A DNA stretch of 64,000 bases from Bacterioplanoides sp. SCSIO 12839 (GCF_024397975.1 NZ_CP073745.1:1142501-1206500), one strand, 5' to 3'; positions 9,387 to 18,680 are shown, counted from the first letter of the stretch. Notes: generated from the letters alone by a model not told the origin. Program-made: numbers and translations.

Positions 9387-9884
9387 ATGAAATGGATAGC
9401 GATATTGTCGGCCATGCTATTGGTTGCGTGCTTTGATACCTCGGTGGGATCCCCCGCTGCCGATGTGAATTCTGAGTCTGATACTGGTTCTGCCAGCAAT
9501 CCTCCCCCGGTTCTTCGTTCAGAAGTCGCTTCATTAGCGTCAGATCGTCATGAGGACAAACCGCTTGGTCAGTTTATTCCGGGTAATCGTTTCGAGCAGT
9601 GGAAAGCAGAGGCGGCCGTGAATTTTTACCGCGCCTTGTCTCGAGGTGATTTTCAACAGGCAGCGACTTACACTTCAACACCGGATTTGATCCTCACGAT
9701 GGCAGATAGCACAGAAACAAACCCTGCTTTTGGCCAGTTTGAGGTGATCGATGTGGTTGATGATGGAGTTGAGTTGGAATTTTTGCTGCCTGATGAAACC
9801 ACCAGAGAAATAACTGTGTTTGTCAAACAAAGTGCACAGGGTTTTCTGGTGGATTGGCCGCGAACCTTACAAGGCCAGCAATAA
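9387..9884 (+). CDS. Putative lipoprotein, unknown function
   Basis: The ATG at 9387 gives 165 residues beginning with a lipoprotein signal MKWIAILSAMLLVAC; the lipobox LVAC predicts lipidation at Cys15. A Ser/Pro/Asp-rich linker follows (to about residue 60), then a small alpha/beta region with FEQWKAEAAVNFYRALSRG and an acidic beta-rich C-terminus ending in DWPRTL. The layout resembles small NTF2-like or DUF4878-type envelope lipoproteins, but I cannot assign a family. The ribosome site is weak. It stands alone, convergent with the next gene. Confidence 0.7.
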   Translation: MKWIAILSAMLLVACFDTSVGSPAADVNSESDTGSASNPPPVLRSEVASLASDRHEDKPLGQFIPGNRFEQWKAEAAVNFYRALSRGDFQQAATYTSTPDLILTMADSTETNPAFGQFEVIDVVDDGVELEFLLPDETTREITVFVKQSAQGFLVDWPRTLQGQQ

Positions 9885-9926
9885 TACTGGCCTGTATGGG
9901 AGGGAGGGGATTCCCTCAATGGAGTG

Positions 9927-11198
9927 TTATTTTTCGACCACTTCAAATTCTAATCCGGCGTGGTCACGTAAGCGCTGAATATAACGCTCGTCGAAGATTG
10001 AGGCGGGGGTCCAGAAACCACCTTTTTTCCCTTTTTTGCGCGTTCCGTTATGGAAGTCCAACGCCAGGCTGGCAGCTGCCTGACCTAAAATCTTAGCGGT
10101 AGAGCCGTAGCCCGGATCGCGATCGCCGGTTACCTTGGTCGTGATCGAACGACCATCGTCAGTAAAACCTTTGAAGCGAATATCGTAGAAACCGTCCAGC
10201 TGTTGTTGTGGTGTAGGCCCTTCACCTGGCTTGGGTAAGACATAATTTTCCAGTAACCAGCGAGTGGGTTTAGCAACCGCACCCAGCATAAAGGCACCTA
10301 ATCCGGCAACCAGAGCCATGGCGCTCATACGGCCTTTGACACCTTTGCCCATGAGCATGGCTTCATCATAAATAAAGGATTCGCCGTAGGCTTTGTCGCG
10401 CAAGGCATTGGAGCGGTGCACCACCCGGGTATTGATGGCAGCCATAATAAATGGTGCACTCCAGGCGTTAAAATCAGCATCAAATACCGAGCTTTTGATA
10501 TTGGGCTGGCGGGTTTTAAAGCCAGCATCTGCAGGGCAAATAGAAAATGGGTTGGCCAGTTCTTTACGTAACCCGGGATTAGCAATGGCTTCTTTGGTCA
10601 GGTTGATAATGCTGGCTACGGTGCCTCCAGACATGCCGCCTTTTGCCGCTTTAACCCGCATTTTGATACGTGATGCCATCTCGCCAAATTCTTGCTCAGC
10701 TTGTTGTTGCAGGAAATAAACCCCCATATCCGATGGTACAGAGTCGAATCCACAGCAATGGACAATGCGTGCGCCGGATTCCTGAGCGGTGTTTTCATAC
10801 TTCGCCAGCATACGTTTAATCCACTGGGCTTCTCCGGTCAGGTCACAATAATCCACGCCATTTTCGGCACACACTTTAACCAGTGGCTCGCCATAGAGTG
10901 CATAAGGGCCAACGGTTGAAACAACTACTTTCGTTTTGGACGTCAGCTCTTGCAGCTGTGTTTCATCGGCCGCATCGGCCAGTAAAATCTGAACATCTTT
11001 GGCTTTGTCGCCCAAAATGGGCGCCAGGGTGCCGCGAACAGTTTGAAGTTTACGTTCGCTGCGCCCGGCAATAGCCCAATGCAGGTCACCATCCACACCA
11101 AAGGTTTCTGCCAGGTAACGAGTCAGAATTTCACCAACAAAGCTGCTGGCACCAAACACAATCAGATCAAACTTTTTTGCAGGCATAGCCATATCCAT
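9927..11198 (-). CDS. Saccharopine dehydrogenase-like NAD(P)-dependent oxidoreductase
   Basis: A 423-residue protein with an N-terminal Rossmann fold: FDLIVFGASSFVGEILTRYL is the glycine-rich nucleotide-binding loop, followed by GRSERKL and VVSTVGPYALYG. HCCGFDSVPSDMG is characteristic of the saccharopine-dehydrogenase-like (SCCPDH / trans-acting enoyl reductase) family, whose members reduce lipid or polyketide intermediates rather than saccharopine. Several in-frame ATGs (11198, 11192, 11186) are possible starts; the ATG at 11186 would keep the Rossmann motif intact. Monocistronic by context. Substrate unknown. Confidence 0.85.
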   Translation of the reverse strand: MDMAMPAKKFDLIVFGASSFVGEILTRYLAETFGVDGDLHWAIAGRSERKLQTVRGTLAPILGDKAKDVQILLADAADETQLQELTSKTKVVVSTVGPYALYGEPLVKVCAENGVDYCDLTGEAQWIKRMLAKYENTAQESGARIVHCCGFDSVPSDMGVYFLQQQAEQEFGEMASRIKMRVKAAKGGMSGGTVASIINLTKEAIANPGLRKELANPFSICPADAGFKTRQPNIKSSVFDADFNAWSAPFIMAAINTRVVHRSNALRDKAYGESFIYDEAMLMGKGVKGRMSAMALVAGLGAFMLGAVAKPTRWLLENYVLPKPGEGPTPQQQLDGFYDIRFKGFTDDGRSITTKVTGDRDPGYGSTAKILGQAAASLALDFHNGTRKKGKKGGFWTPASIFDERYIQRLRDHAGLEFEVVEK

Positions 11199-11287
11199 CA
11201 GGTTGTTTTTATTGCAATAGAGGCAAGTTAGCAGTGTTTTTGCTCATGATTAAGGGTCAATGATGCCGTTTGCCGTGATTATTGATG

Positions 11288-11316
11288 TTGAATATATGAA
11301 AAAGCATATATATTAT
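11288..11316 (+). promoter_or_regulatory. arsR promoter with overlapping operator palindrome
   Basis: A -35 TTGAAT (11288-11293) and -10 TATTAT (11311-11316) are 17 bp apart. Between them lies the inverted repeat ATATATG-AAAAAG-CATATAT (11292-11311), a placement expected for an ArsR/SmtB repressor that blocks RNA polymerase. The downstream gene is arsR, so autoregulation of the ars operon by arsenite is likely. Confidence 0.7.
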
Positions 11317-11352
11317 TTTCCATATGTTATGGTTTGATCGTTGAGAAAAGCA

Positions 11353-11697
11353 GTGCAACCACAAGTTCTGTTTAAGTGTATGAGTGATGAGACGCGTCTG
11401 TCTCTGTTGTTATTGCTGCAACAGCATGGCGAATTGTGCGTGTGTGAGCTGACGGAAGCATTAGAGTTAAGCCAACCCAAGGTTTCTCGTCATTTGGCCC
11501 AGTTACGTGAATGTGAGCTGGTGGTAGGGGAAAAGCGCGGCCAGTGGGTGCATTACTCCTTACATCCCCAGTTGTGTGGTTGGGCGCAAGAGCTGATTGC
11601 ACATACGCTGAAACACAATGCCAGCTTTCTTGCTGATATTAACCAACGTTTATGTAAGGTTAGTCCGCAGCGTGCGGAAGAAACTGATTGCTGTTAA
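11353..11697 (+). CDS. arsR: ArsR-family arsenic-responsive repressor
   Basis: A winged-helix repressor of the ArsR/SmtB family. The ELCVCEL motif is the arsenite-binding Cys pair at the start of the recognition region, as in E. coli ArsR, and SQPKVSRHLAQLRE is the DNA-recognition helix. The protein ends with a CC pair. I take the GTG at 11353 (MQPQVLFKCMSDETRL, matching the family N-terminus, with GAGA upstream); a TTG at 11341 is an alternative. It is the first gene of the ars region, followed by arsC, an ACR3 pump and arsH. Confidence 0.93.
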   Translation: MQPQVLFKCMSDETRLSLLLLLQQHGELCVCELTEALELSQPKVSRHLAQLRECELVVGEKRGQWVHYSLHPQLCGWAQELIAHTLKHNASFLADINQRLCKVSPQRAEETDCC

Positions 11698-11726
11698 AGA
11701 TTAATTAATACGTTCCGCTTGGATTA

Positions 11727-11880
11727 TTTTTCAGCCGCACACGTCGCAAGGCAGGTCACTTGACACATCCATGTGCCTCGCCCTACGGGCAGCTTAGCTG
11801 TGCAAAATTTGCATCCAGCAATTTTGTCCCTGTGCCTGCGACGCGCACGCGATATCCATATCGCTGCTTTTGAAAAACAA
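11727..11880. repeat. Interspersed multi-hairpin repeat, copy A (expanded form)
   Basis: This 154-bp element between arsR and arsC starts with TTTTTCAG and ends with TTGAAAAACA, like the other copies. Inside, an outer stem CGTCGCAAGGCA/TGCCTGCGACG encloses extra small hairpins (CACATCCATGTG, GCCC-TAC-GGGC, an AGCT pair), followed by the side hairpin GCGATATCCATATCGC. It is about twice the length of copies B-D because of the added hairpins. Confidence 0.85.
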
Positions 11881-11928
11881 GCCAACCAGAACTCTTAACG
11901 TCTTCCAAATTTATCGTAAAGAGTAAAA

Positions 11929-12420
11929 ATGAAATTATTATTTATCTGCACCCATAATCGCTGCCGTAGCATTTTGGCAGAAGCCATTACCCGACACGTG
12001 ATAGAGAAAGAAAACTCCGGTTGGCAAGTCCGCAGTGCGGGCAGCCAGCCAGCAGAGGTGGTGTACCCCGGTACATTAAATTTTCTGCAGCAACAGGGAA
12101 TCAGAACTGAGGGTTTGCAAAGCCAGAGCTGGGATGAATTTGAAGCCTATTTTTCTGATAGCGATGATGATCCAGTGATTGCGATTACGGTATGTGATAG
12201 CGCAGCGGGCGAAACCTGCCCGGTCTGGTTTGGCAAAGGCATCAAAGCACACTGGGGTTTGCCAGACCCTTCCAAGTTAGAAGATAAAGCAGAGCAAGCT
12301 GCACTGTTTGCAAAGGTATCTGCAACGCTGACAAAACGAATTCAGGCGTTATTAACCGCTGATATTAAAGATGATGCACAACTGCGTCAGTTATTAACCG
12401 ATTTGAGCGAAGTGGGCTAA
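11929..12420 (+). CDS. arsC: Arsenate reductase, low-molecular-weight phosphatase type
   Basis: Reduces arsenate to arsenite, which the pump downstream can then export. The N-terminal [11 protein letters not shown] is the LMW-phosphatase P-loop CX5R (C7 to R13), and LPDPS later supplies the acidic residue. Two further Cys in [11 protein letters not shown] could shuttle the disulfide in a thioredoxin-coupled cycle as in Gram-positive ArsC. The protein has 163 residues. The stop is 4 bp before the ACR3 gene, so the two are translationally close. The arsR-arsC gap is filled by repeat copy A. Confidence 0.93.
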   Translation: MKLLFICTHNRCRSILAEAITRHVIEKENSGWQVRSAGSQPAEVVYPGTLNFLQQQGIRTEGLQSQSWDEFEAYFSDSDDDPVIAITVCDSAAGETCPVWFGKGIKAHWGLPDPSKLEDKAEQAALFAKVSATLTKRIQALLTADIKDDAQLRQLLTDLSEVG

Positions 12421-12424
12421 TACT

Positions 12425-13444
12425 ATGGGTATTTTTGAACGTTATTTATCTGTATGGATTGCTGCCGGTATCATCGGTGGTGTGATTGCTGGCCTGGTTG
12501 TTCCTGAATTATTTGCAGCCATTGCCGGTTATGAATTTGCACACGTTAACCTGGTTGTTGCGGTATTAATCTGGCTGATGATTTACCCAATGATGGTACA
12601 GGTGGATTTTTCAGCGATTAAAGATGTGGGTAAAAAGCCACAGGGGCTGGTACTGACACTGGTGGTTAATTGGCTGATTAAACCTTTCTCGATGGCAGCG
12701 ATTGGCTGGCTATTTTTTCATGGTTTATTTGCCGATTGGGTTGACCCACAAACGGCCAGTGAATACATCGCTGGTATGATTTTATTAGGCGTTGCGCCTT
12801 GTACGGCTATGGTCTTTGTTTGGAGTCAGCTGACTAAGGGCGATGCTAACTACACCTTGGTTCAGGTGTCGGTTAACGACATTATTATGATCTTCGCTTT
12901 TGCACCCATTACCGCGTTTTTGTTGGGTGTTACCGATGTAGAAGTACCTTGGGAAACCTTGCTGTTATCCGTTGTATTGTACGTTGTGCTACCACTGGTT
13001 GCCGGTGCTATAACGCGCAAATTGTTAGAAAGCAAACATGAAGCACATGCGATTGAAAAATTTACCAGCAAGCTAAAACCCTGGTCGATCATCGGCTTAA
13101 TCAGCACGGTGGTTATTCTGTTTGGTTTGCAGGCGCCGACCATTGTCGAAAAACCACAGGATATTGTGTTAATTGCCATTCCGTTGATGATTCAAACCTA
13201 CGGCATTTTCTTTATTGCCTATTTTGCCGCGTTGAAAATGAAGCTGGCTCATAACATTGCAGCACCGGCTTGTATGATTGGCACCAGTAACTTTTTTGAA
13301 CTGGCCGTTGCCGTCGCCATTTCTTTATTTGGTTTGCACTCTGGTGCCGCTTTGGCAACCGTGGTGGGTGTGCTGGTGGAAGTCCCGGTGATGTTATCGC
13401 TGGTATGGTTTGCTAACCGAACTCGTGGTTGGTTTGCCAGTTAA
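12425..13444 (+). CDS. arsB: ACR3-family arsenite efflux transporter
   Basis: A 339-residue integral inner-membrane protein with about ten hydrophobic helices. [12 protein letters not shown] contains the conserved Cys (C126) of ACR3 transporters and VLVEVP the conserved Glu (E319), both needed for arsenite transport in this family. It belongs to the ACR3 (Bacillus/yeast) class, not the E. coli ArsB class, although both are often labelled arsB or acr3. It follows arsC by 4 bp and precedes arsH. Confidence 0.93.
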   Translation: MGIFERYLSVWIAAGIIGGVIAGLVVPELFAAIAGYEFAHVNLVVAVLIWLMIYPMMVQVDFSAIKDVGKKPQGLVLTLVVNWLIKPFSMAAIGWLFFHGLFADWVDPQTASEYIAGMILLGVAPCTAMVFVWSQLTKGDANYTLVQVSVNDIIMIFAFAPITAFLLGVTDVEVPWETLLLSVVLYVVLPLVAGAITRKLLESKHEAHAIEKFTSKLKPWSIIGLISTVVILFGLQAPTIVEKPQDIVLIAIPLMIQTYGIFFIAYFAALKMKLAHNIAAPACMIGTSNFFELAVAVAISLFGLHSGAALATVVGVLVEVPVMLSLVWFANRTRGWFAS

Positions 13445-13491
13445 GGATTATTCAAAACTGACTAGATCAAGACGATAAGTAGCTTATTGAT

Positions 13492-13571
13492 CTTTCAGCC
13501 GCACCCATCACAAGGCGCGTCCCTGCGCCTGTGATGGGCACGCAACATCCGTGTTGCTGCTATTGAAAGTT
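13492..13571. repeat. Interspersed multi-hairpin repeat, copy B
   Basis: An 80-bp element between the ACR3 gene and arsH. Hairpin 1 is CCCATCACAAGGCGC-loop-GCGCCTGTGATGGG. Hairpin 2 is GCAACATCCGTGTTGC. The ends TTTCAG and TTGAAAG are a degraded form of the outer stem. Relative to copies C and D, the outer base pairs of hairpin 1 differ on both arms (ATCAC/GTGAT versus ATCG/CGAT), which keeps the pairing. Confidence 0.88.
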
Positions 13572-13616
13572 CAACCAAGCTGCTTATCTAATGCCGAATT
13601 TGATGAAGAAATAGTG

Positions 13617-14342
13617 ATGACAGATTTAAATAACCAAGAACCAGCCAACTTAGTCGAAGACTGTTTTCAGGTTCCAACACCAGACAATGTATTCGCGGAT
13701 TCCGTGAGCGAACATAAACCCCGTATATTATTGTTATACGGTTCCCTGCGAGAACGTTCTTTTTCACGTTTGGTGGTGGAGGAGAGCGCCCGTATCTTAG
13801 AAAAAATGGGTGCAGAAACCCGTATCTTTAATCCATCGGGTTTGCCACTGCCAGATGACGCGGATGCTGAGCATGAAAAAGTGCAGGAGCTACGCGACCT
13901 AGTGCAGTGGAGCGAGGGCATGGTGTGGTGTTCACCGGAGCGTCATGGTGCCATGACGGGCATTATGAAATCGCAGATTGACTGGATTCCGCTATCGCTG
14001 GGCGCTGTACGCCCGACTCAGGGAAAAACCTTAGCAGTGATGCAGGTGTGTGGCGGTTCGCAATCGTTTAATGTGGTGAATCAGTTGCGGGTATTAGGCC
14101 GCTGGATGCGGATGTTAACCATTCCAAACCAGTCTTCTGTGGCTAAAGCTTGGGCGGAATTTGATGATAACGATCGTATGAAACCTTCCGGTTATTACGA
14201 TCGTATTGTGGATGTGCTGGAAGAGCTGATGAAGTTCACTTATTTGGTGCGCGACCGCAGTGATTATCTGGTGGATCGTTATTCTGAGCGCAAAGAAAGC
14301 GCCGAAGAACTGATGAAACGCGTTAATCAACGCTCGATTTAA
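13617..14342 (+). CDS. arsH: ArsH-type NADPH-dependent FMN reductase
   Basis: A flavodoxin-like NADPH:FMN oxidoreductase of the ArsH family, which is linked to oxidation or detoxification of organoarsenicals and reactive oxygen. [16 protein letters not shown] is the FMN phosphate-binding loop, and [20 protein letters not shown] is the ArsH signature that separates it from general FMN reductases. The start at 13617 (241 residues, GAAGAA upstream) is chosen over 13551 because the longer frame runs into the repeat. It is the last gene of the ars operon. Confidence 0.92.
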   Translation: MTDLNNQEPANLVEDCFQVPTPDNVFADSVSEHKPRILLLYGSLRERSFSRLVVEESARILEKMGAETRIFNPSGLPLPDDADAEHEKVQELRDLVQWSEGMVWCSPERHGAMTGIMKSQIDWIPLSLGAVRPTQGKTLAVMQVCGGSQSFNVVNQLRVLGRWMRMLTIPNQSSVAKAWAEFDDNDRMKPSGYYDRIVDVLEELMKFTYLVRDRSDYLVDRYSERKESAEELMKRVNQRSI

Positions 14343-14354
14343 GTGATAAAAAAG

Positions 14355-14427
14355 AACACGATAGGTTTAAAACAGCCGAATGTGACCTGTGGTTGATATT
14401 GGCCAGCGTTTAAAAACTTATCGTGTT
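14355..14427. terminator. Long inverted repeat between convergent genes
   Basis: The arms AACACGATAGGTTTAAAAC (14355-14373) and GTTTAAAAACTTATCGTGTT (14408-14427) pair over most of their length around a loop of about 34 bases. It lies between the stops of arsH and the DUF4198 gene and may act as a two-way terminator; the loop is longer than in a classic intrinsic terminator. Confidence 0.45.
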
Positions 14428-14451
14428 TGAACTCCACAATAACAGCAAAGA

Positions 14452-15303
14452 TTACTGAGGAAATACTTCCAGAGTGACAAACAAATAATGGTGATACATA
14501 TCAATATGACTTTTATTGTCTCCTGGTACATCCAACGTCGCTTTTAATAAATACATTCCAGCTTTTGGAAAGCGGAAAGAAAATTCTCCCCGATTATTGG
14601 TAGCCGTCTGAATTTCGTTGCGCTGATTGCGATAGCGGGTACCTCCTTCAGTGATCATCACCTTAGTACCGGCAGGTACGGCTTTGCCATTCAGTGTCAG
14701 CGAGAAGTTAACGTCTTCGTCGGCAAATAAATCATTCGGATGAGTTTCGCCACTTAACTCCAGGTATTTCCCCCGTGGTGTGAAGGAGGCGTTATTGATG
14801 TTTTGTTTGCTGATAAAGGTTTCGGTTTGGGAGGTAATAACCCGGCGCACAATATCGCTGGCACCTTCAGGAATCGCGGGTTTTGGCCCGAAAATCCGCC
14901 CCGGTTTACCATCCGCCGTTTTAAAGGTAGTCATTGGTGTCTGGGGCTGCGATAAAATAAAACGATAGGTTCCCGGTTGATCAAGTTCATAGCTAGCAGA
15001 TGATGAGCGGGCAAATGCCATCCACTCAGGGCCAGTTACTTCCTTGCCATCCGGACCAATCACAACGGATTGTAAAATGTTAAACAACGCTGTCATCTGC
15101 TTAGGTGCTTGGCCGTTGCCATTATCACCCAGTGGCATATCGGGGTGAAATGGATCATTGCTGATACTGGAAATCAAAGAAACAGATTCCGCCTCTGTAC
15201 CCGATAACATGGTATGGCTAGGCAATAAATAACGGTCATGGCTGATGGCCATCTGGCTGAACAGCAGCAGCGATAAAGCCGCAATATGTTTTGCTAACAT
15301 CAT
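14452..15303 (-). CDS. DUF4198 periplasmic protein of the iron-uptake operon
   Basis: A 283-residue exported protein: the signal peptide ends at AIS with His-Asp (HDRYLLPSH) next, typical of DUF4198 proteins that keep a metal-ligand-like N-terminal His. The mature part has beta-rich Ig-like segments (GTKVMITEGGTRYRNQRNEI, then NNRGEFSFRFPKAGMYLL). Members are often annotated near cobalt/nickel transport or TonB receptor genes; the exact role is unknown. It is the last gene of the operon TonB receptor - PepSY - DUF2271 - DUF4198. AAGGAA precedes the ATG pair at 15303. Confidence 0.85.
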   Translation of the reverse strand: MMLAKHIAALSLLLFSQMAISHDRYLLPSHTMLSGTEAESVSLISSISNDPFHPDMPLGDNGNGQAPKQMTALFNILQSVVIGPDGKEVTGPEWMAFARSSSASYELDQPGTYRFILSQPQTPMTTFKTADGKPGRIFGPKPAIPEGASDIVRRVITSQTETFISKQNINNASFTPRGKYLELSGETHPNDLFADEDVNFSLTLNGKAVPAGTKVMITEGGTRYRNQRNEIQTATNNRGEFSFRFPKAGMYLLKATLDVPGDNKSHIDMYHHYLFVTLEVFPQ

Positions 15304-15314
15304 GGGTCAATTCC

Positions 15315-15818
15315 TTATTGAGATAATACTGTGATGGTGATGTCGCCCAGTTCGTGCTGGCCACTGAGCGTAAATGTTTGTTGCTCTTTGCCGAGATAAA
15401 TGGCTTGTTTCAGGTGCTCACGGCCACCAGATTCACGCGACGCCTCAATATGTAAAACATAATCACCAGGTGTTAATGCTTGGGTGGTGTAATTAAGCGT
15501 GTAGCTTCCCGGGCGTCGGGTTGCACCACTGGCACCATCAAATTCTTTGGCGTTGCCCTGGAGTGAATCTCTACGACCCAGCTTGCGCCACCACTGGCGT
15601 AAATCTTTTAACCACTCTTCATCGTCGTACCAGACCGCCAGAGTTTGTTTACCTTTGCGTTTTGGCGTTTCTAACCAAATGGCAATAAACGGCTTGTGAT
15701 AAGGGTCAACCTCCAGCTTGGGAATGGTCAGCTGAATTTGCAGCTGATAGCTGGTATCCGATGCCAGGCTGGGGATTGATATAAATAAAACGAGTAAAAA
15801 AATTAAATGTTTAAACAT
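15315..15818 (-). CDS. DUF2271 periplasmic protein
   Basis: 167 residues from the ATG at 15818, with a signal peptide (FKHLIFLLVLFISIPSLAS). The mature domain contains YHKPFIAIWLETP, LAVWYDDEEWLKDLRQWWRK, and GASGATRRPGSYTL, the DUF2271 signatures. These proteins are regularly encoded with a PepSY membrane protein and a TonB-dependent receptor, which suggests a part in handling imported iron complexes in the periplasm. No catalytic role is known to me. It ends 11 bp before the DUF4198 gene. Confidence 0.85.
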   Translation of the reverse strand: MFKHLIFLLVLFISIPSLASDTSYQLQIQLTIPKLEVDPYHKPFIAIWLETPKRKGKQTLAVWYDDEEWLKDLRQWWRKLGRRDSLQGNAKEFDGASGATRRPGSYTLNYTTQALTPGDYVLHIEASRESGGREHLKQAIYLGKEQQTFTLSGQHELGDITITVLSQ

Positions 15819-15832
15819 AAGCAATGGAATCG

Positions 15833-16471
15833 TCAGGGAGTCTGGGGAACCCAGAACAGGTAAATAAATAGTGGCAAAATCGTGCCGATAACGACGGCAG
15901 TTAAACCGGATTTTCGGTATTTTTTGTTTTGCAGCAGAATAATTAACCCACTAACGCCAAACAGAAGCATTAATACTGCACTGATATCAATCAGCCAGGA
16001 CCAGGCAATACCGCTGTGACGACCTTTATGCAGGTCGTTTAACAGGCCAACCAAATTGCCTTTGCGGCTTTCAATAATGACCAGGCCATCCTCAGCAATA
16101 ACACTGATATAGGCGTAACCGGCGGGCAGGGAATAATCGAAATATATCTCACCAGCGTCATAGTCAAGTTCAGTTTGGTTAGGTTGCTGTAACCCTGTTT
16201 GCTGCTTTAGCCATTGCTGCAATGGTGTCAGGCCTGCATTCAGATCTTCTGCCAGGATTATCTGCAGTGCTTGTGGAAGTTTAAGTTCCTGGGTTTTTTC
16301 CTCAGCGCCGCCGGAAAACCATTCGCTATGATTGAGCGTGATGCCAGTGACGCTGAAAAAAATCAGTAGTAATAATAATAAACTGGAAATATACACATGC
16401 AGCCAGCGCGCGGTTGAAAATACGCGCCTGGCTGCCGGTGTTTTACTCCAGGGTTTTGAGGTGGATGACAT
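15833..16471 (-). CDS. PepSY-associated membrane protein (putative iron-siderophore reductase component)
   Basis: 212 residues. An N-terminal cytoplasmic tail leads to a first transmembrane helix (about 25-47, SSLLLLLLIFFSVTGITLNH), then a periplasmic PepSY-like domain (YISVIAEDGLVIIESRKGN), the LNDLHKGRHSGIAWSWLID loop with conserved His, and two C-terminal helices. Related PepSY membrane proteins next to siderophore receptors are thought to reduce ferric siderophores at the inner membrane. It sits between the TonB receptor (22 bp upstream) and DUF2271. Confidence 0.85.
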   Translation of the reverse strand: MSSTSKPWSKTPAARRVFSTARWLHVYISSLLLLLLIFFSVTGITLNHSEWFSGGAEEKTQELKLPQALQIILAEDLNAGLTPLQQWLKQQTGLQQPNQTELDYDAGEIYFDYSLPAGYAYISVIAEDGLVIIESRKGNLVGLLNDLHKGRHSGIAWSWLIDISAVLMLLFGVSGLIILLQNKKYRKSGLTAVVIGTILPLFIYLFWVPQTP

Positions 16472-16493
16472 AAATTGAATATTAATTTATGAC

Positions 16494-18656
16494 TCAGAAG
16501 TCATACGCCACCGTCAGTTTAATATTACGCCCTGGCTCGTAGTCCAGCAGATACAGATCTCCGAATAACGGGTGAACTGATGTGCCGGTACGGCTGGATT
16601 GGGAAGCGTAAAACTCATCAAATACATTATCCACACCGACGGTGATCGACAGGCCATCTACCTCGGATGGTGTCCAGCGAGCGGAGACATTGTGCACCTG
16701 ATAGCCGTCTTTGGCATTATCGGCGGTTGCGCCATCCAGGTCGGTACCTGCGTCCAGGTCGTCTACATTCAGTACATCCCAATGCAATGCCAGATTCAGT
16801 GCCGGAATATCGTAATCCAGATTCAGGCTCAGAGTATTACCTTGCTGGCGGTCAATGCGTGCGCCGTCCAGTGCCTCGTATTCGTTGGTTGCGTCTAAAT
16901 CACTGGCCGCACGAGAGAAGGTTAATAAGGCCGATAACTGTTGTGCGGTTAAGCCGACATAAACCTCAGAACCCTGGATGGTCATGTCACCGACGTTATC
17001 TTTAAAAGAGCGGGCTGCGTAATCGTAGATATAGTCTTTGATTTCGGTCTGGAATAAAGTCGCACCCGCATTAAAGGTGGTTCCGGCCAGGAGCTCATCG
17101 CTGTATTGCAGGTTCGCTTCTGTGTTGGTTCCGGTCTCTGCTTTAAGGTCTGGATTTTCAGTGTCGTTAATACCGGCGCCAATAAAGACTTCGGCGACTT
17201 CCGGAGCTTTAAATAACTGTGTCTGACTCAGACGTGTACTGATACTATCGCTGAGCTGATACTCCAGCCCTAAACCAAACGTACTGTCGCTGAAGTTATC
17301 GTCAACGGTGTTGGTATCTAGATCGACACTGTCGTAGCGAATGCCCGCCGTGATGGCTAATGGCTGCAGAACCTGCCAGCGATCTTGCAGATAAATTGCT
17401 TTGGCGGTGGATTTTTCATCGCTGCTTTGGCTAACACCACTCAGGTAATCTGCCTGATAATCGGTGTTGTATTGTGTGTATTCCAGTCCATACGCCAGGG
17501 TGTGAGCCGCAATGCTGGTTGCGGCTAATACATTGGCACCGCGGATATGTGCCTCGCCTTCGATGGTGCCAGCGTTATCTGCTGCCGGGCGACCACGAAT
17601 CACCGCGGTGCTGTCTTTCCAGGCAGTTTCGTCACGTTCCAGATCACTGGTATTGTCGTAGATACTGGCACTTACTGTCGAGCTATCAAAACTGGCATCA
17701 TAGTTTAACGTGATGGTGTCGCGGCCAAAGGTGGTGGGCCAGGTGAGTGGCGCATCCAGGCTTTCGGCAATGGCCAGGTCTGTCGCTAATCCCATGTCCG
17801 GGCGGTAGCTGTAATCACCGTCATCTTCATAACGTTCATAACCCAGTGTAAGGCGCTGATTGTCGGATACATTCCAGCCGAATTTCACCAGTGTATCGTC
17901 CTGAGTGCCTTCTAAGCCTTCGACTTTGCCATCGGTGCCCGGAACCTCATCACCATTAGCATCTTTAATTTTGCCGCCGCCCACTTTGTAATTATCGCGA
18001 TCGACCCGGTTGTGATACAGCAAAACATCAACCTCATCGCCAAGTTTGCCATAACCGGATGCGGCAATATTACTGCCAGAGTTACTGTTGTAACCCGCCT
18101 GAACGCGCCCGCCAAACTGTTCACCTGGGTTTAACAATTGTTCGGCCGATTTGGTACGAAAACGTACGGTACCACCCAGACCACCATTAATGATGGAGTT
18201 TTTACCCACTTCAATATCCACCGACTCCAGAATATCAGCATGAATTTGCAGGTTACCCATATGGTGGTACATATAGGTATTCTGATTGGCACCGTCGATA
18301 CGGATATCGAGGTCTTTATCGTCCATGCTTCGAATGGTAATGCGTTGATTCAGGGAGTGAGCACCGCCTACGTCGACCCCGGGTAGAGTACGCAATAAAT
18401 CGGAGATATGATCTGCCTGGCGAATAGCCAGACTATCGCTGTCGAGTGACACAGAGGAAGCGGTTACTTCTGTGCCCCAAACCTGAACTTTTTCTAATTC
18501 AACGGTTTCATCCTGAGAAGATGTGGTTGCAGCGACCGTATGTTTATTAGCTGTAATGGCACTGGCCTTGCTGTCACTGGCATAGACGCTTGCGCTGGTT
18601 AATGCGGTTAATGACAAGCTGCAAAGCAGATAGCCTGTTCGGTTCAGGAATGGCAT
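16494..18656 (-). CDS. TonB-dependent outer-membrane receptor
   Basis: A 720-residue outer-membrane beta-barrel receptor. A signal peptide ends near SVYAS; a TonB-box-like segment VEKVQVWG-type (VELEKVQVWGTEV) follows, then the plug domain (LRTLPGVDVGGAHSLNQRI, then IDGANQNTYMYHHMGN). The barrel ends with VAYDF, a correct C-terminal aromatic for barrel assembly. The plug resembles receptors for heme or hydrophilic siderophores, but the ligand cannot be read from sequence. AAGGAA precedes the ATG. A Fur-like box lies about 25-40 bp upstream, so expression is probably induced by iron limitation. It heads the PepSY-DUF2271-DUF4198 operon. Confidence 0.92.
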   Translation of the reverse strand: MPFLNRTGYLLCSLSLTALTSASVYASDSKASAITANKHTVAATTSSQDETVELEKVQVWGTEVTASSVSLDSDSLAIRQADHISDLLRTLPGVDVGGAHSLNQRITIRSMDDKDLDIRIDGANQNTYMYHHMGNLQIHADILESVDIEVGKNSIINGGLGGTVRFRTKSAEQLLNPGEQFGGRVQAGYNSNSGSNIAASGYGKLGDEVDVLLYHNRVDRDNYKVGGGKIKDANGDEVPGTDGKVEGLEGTQDDTLVKFGWNVSDNQRLTLGYERYEDDGDYSYRPDMGLATDLAIAESLDAPLTWPTTFGRDTITLNYDASFDSSTVSASIYDNTSDLERDETAWKDSTAVIRGRPAADNAGTIEGEAHIRGANVLAATSIAAHTLAYGLEYTQYNTDYQADYLSGVSQSSDEKSTAKAIYLQDRWQVLQPLAITAGIRYDSVDLDTNTVDDNFSDSTFGLGLEYQLSDSISTRLSQTQLFKAPEVAEVFIGAGINDTENPDLKAETGTNTEANLQYSDELLAGTTFNAGATLFQTEIKDYIYDYAARSFKDNVGDMTIQGSEVYVGLTAQQLSALLTFSRAASDLDATNEYEALDGARIDRQQGNTLSLNLDYDIPALNLALHWDVLNVDDLDAGTDLDGATADNAKDGYQVHNVSARWTPSEVDGLSITVGVDNVFDEFYASQSSRTGTSVHPLFGDLYLLDYEPGRNIKLTVAYDF

Positions 18657-18680
18657 GGTTGTTCCTTCTCTTTTTCTAAG

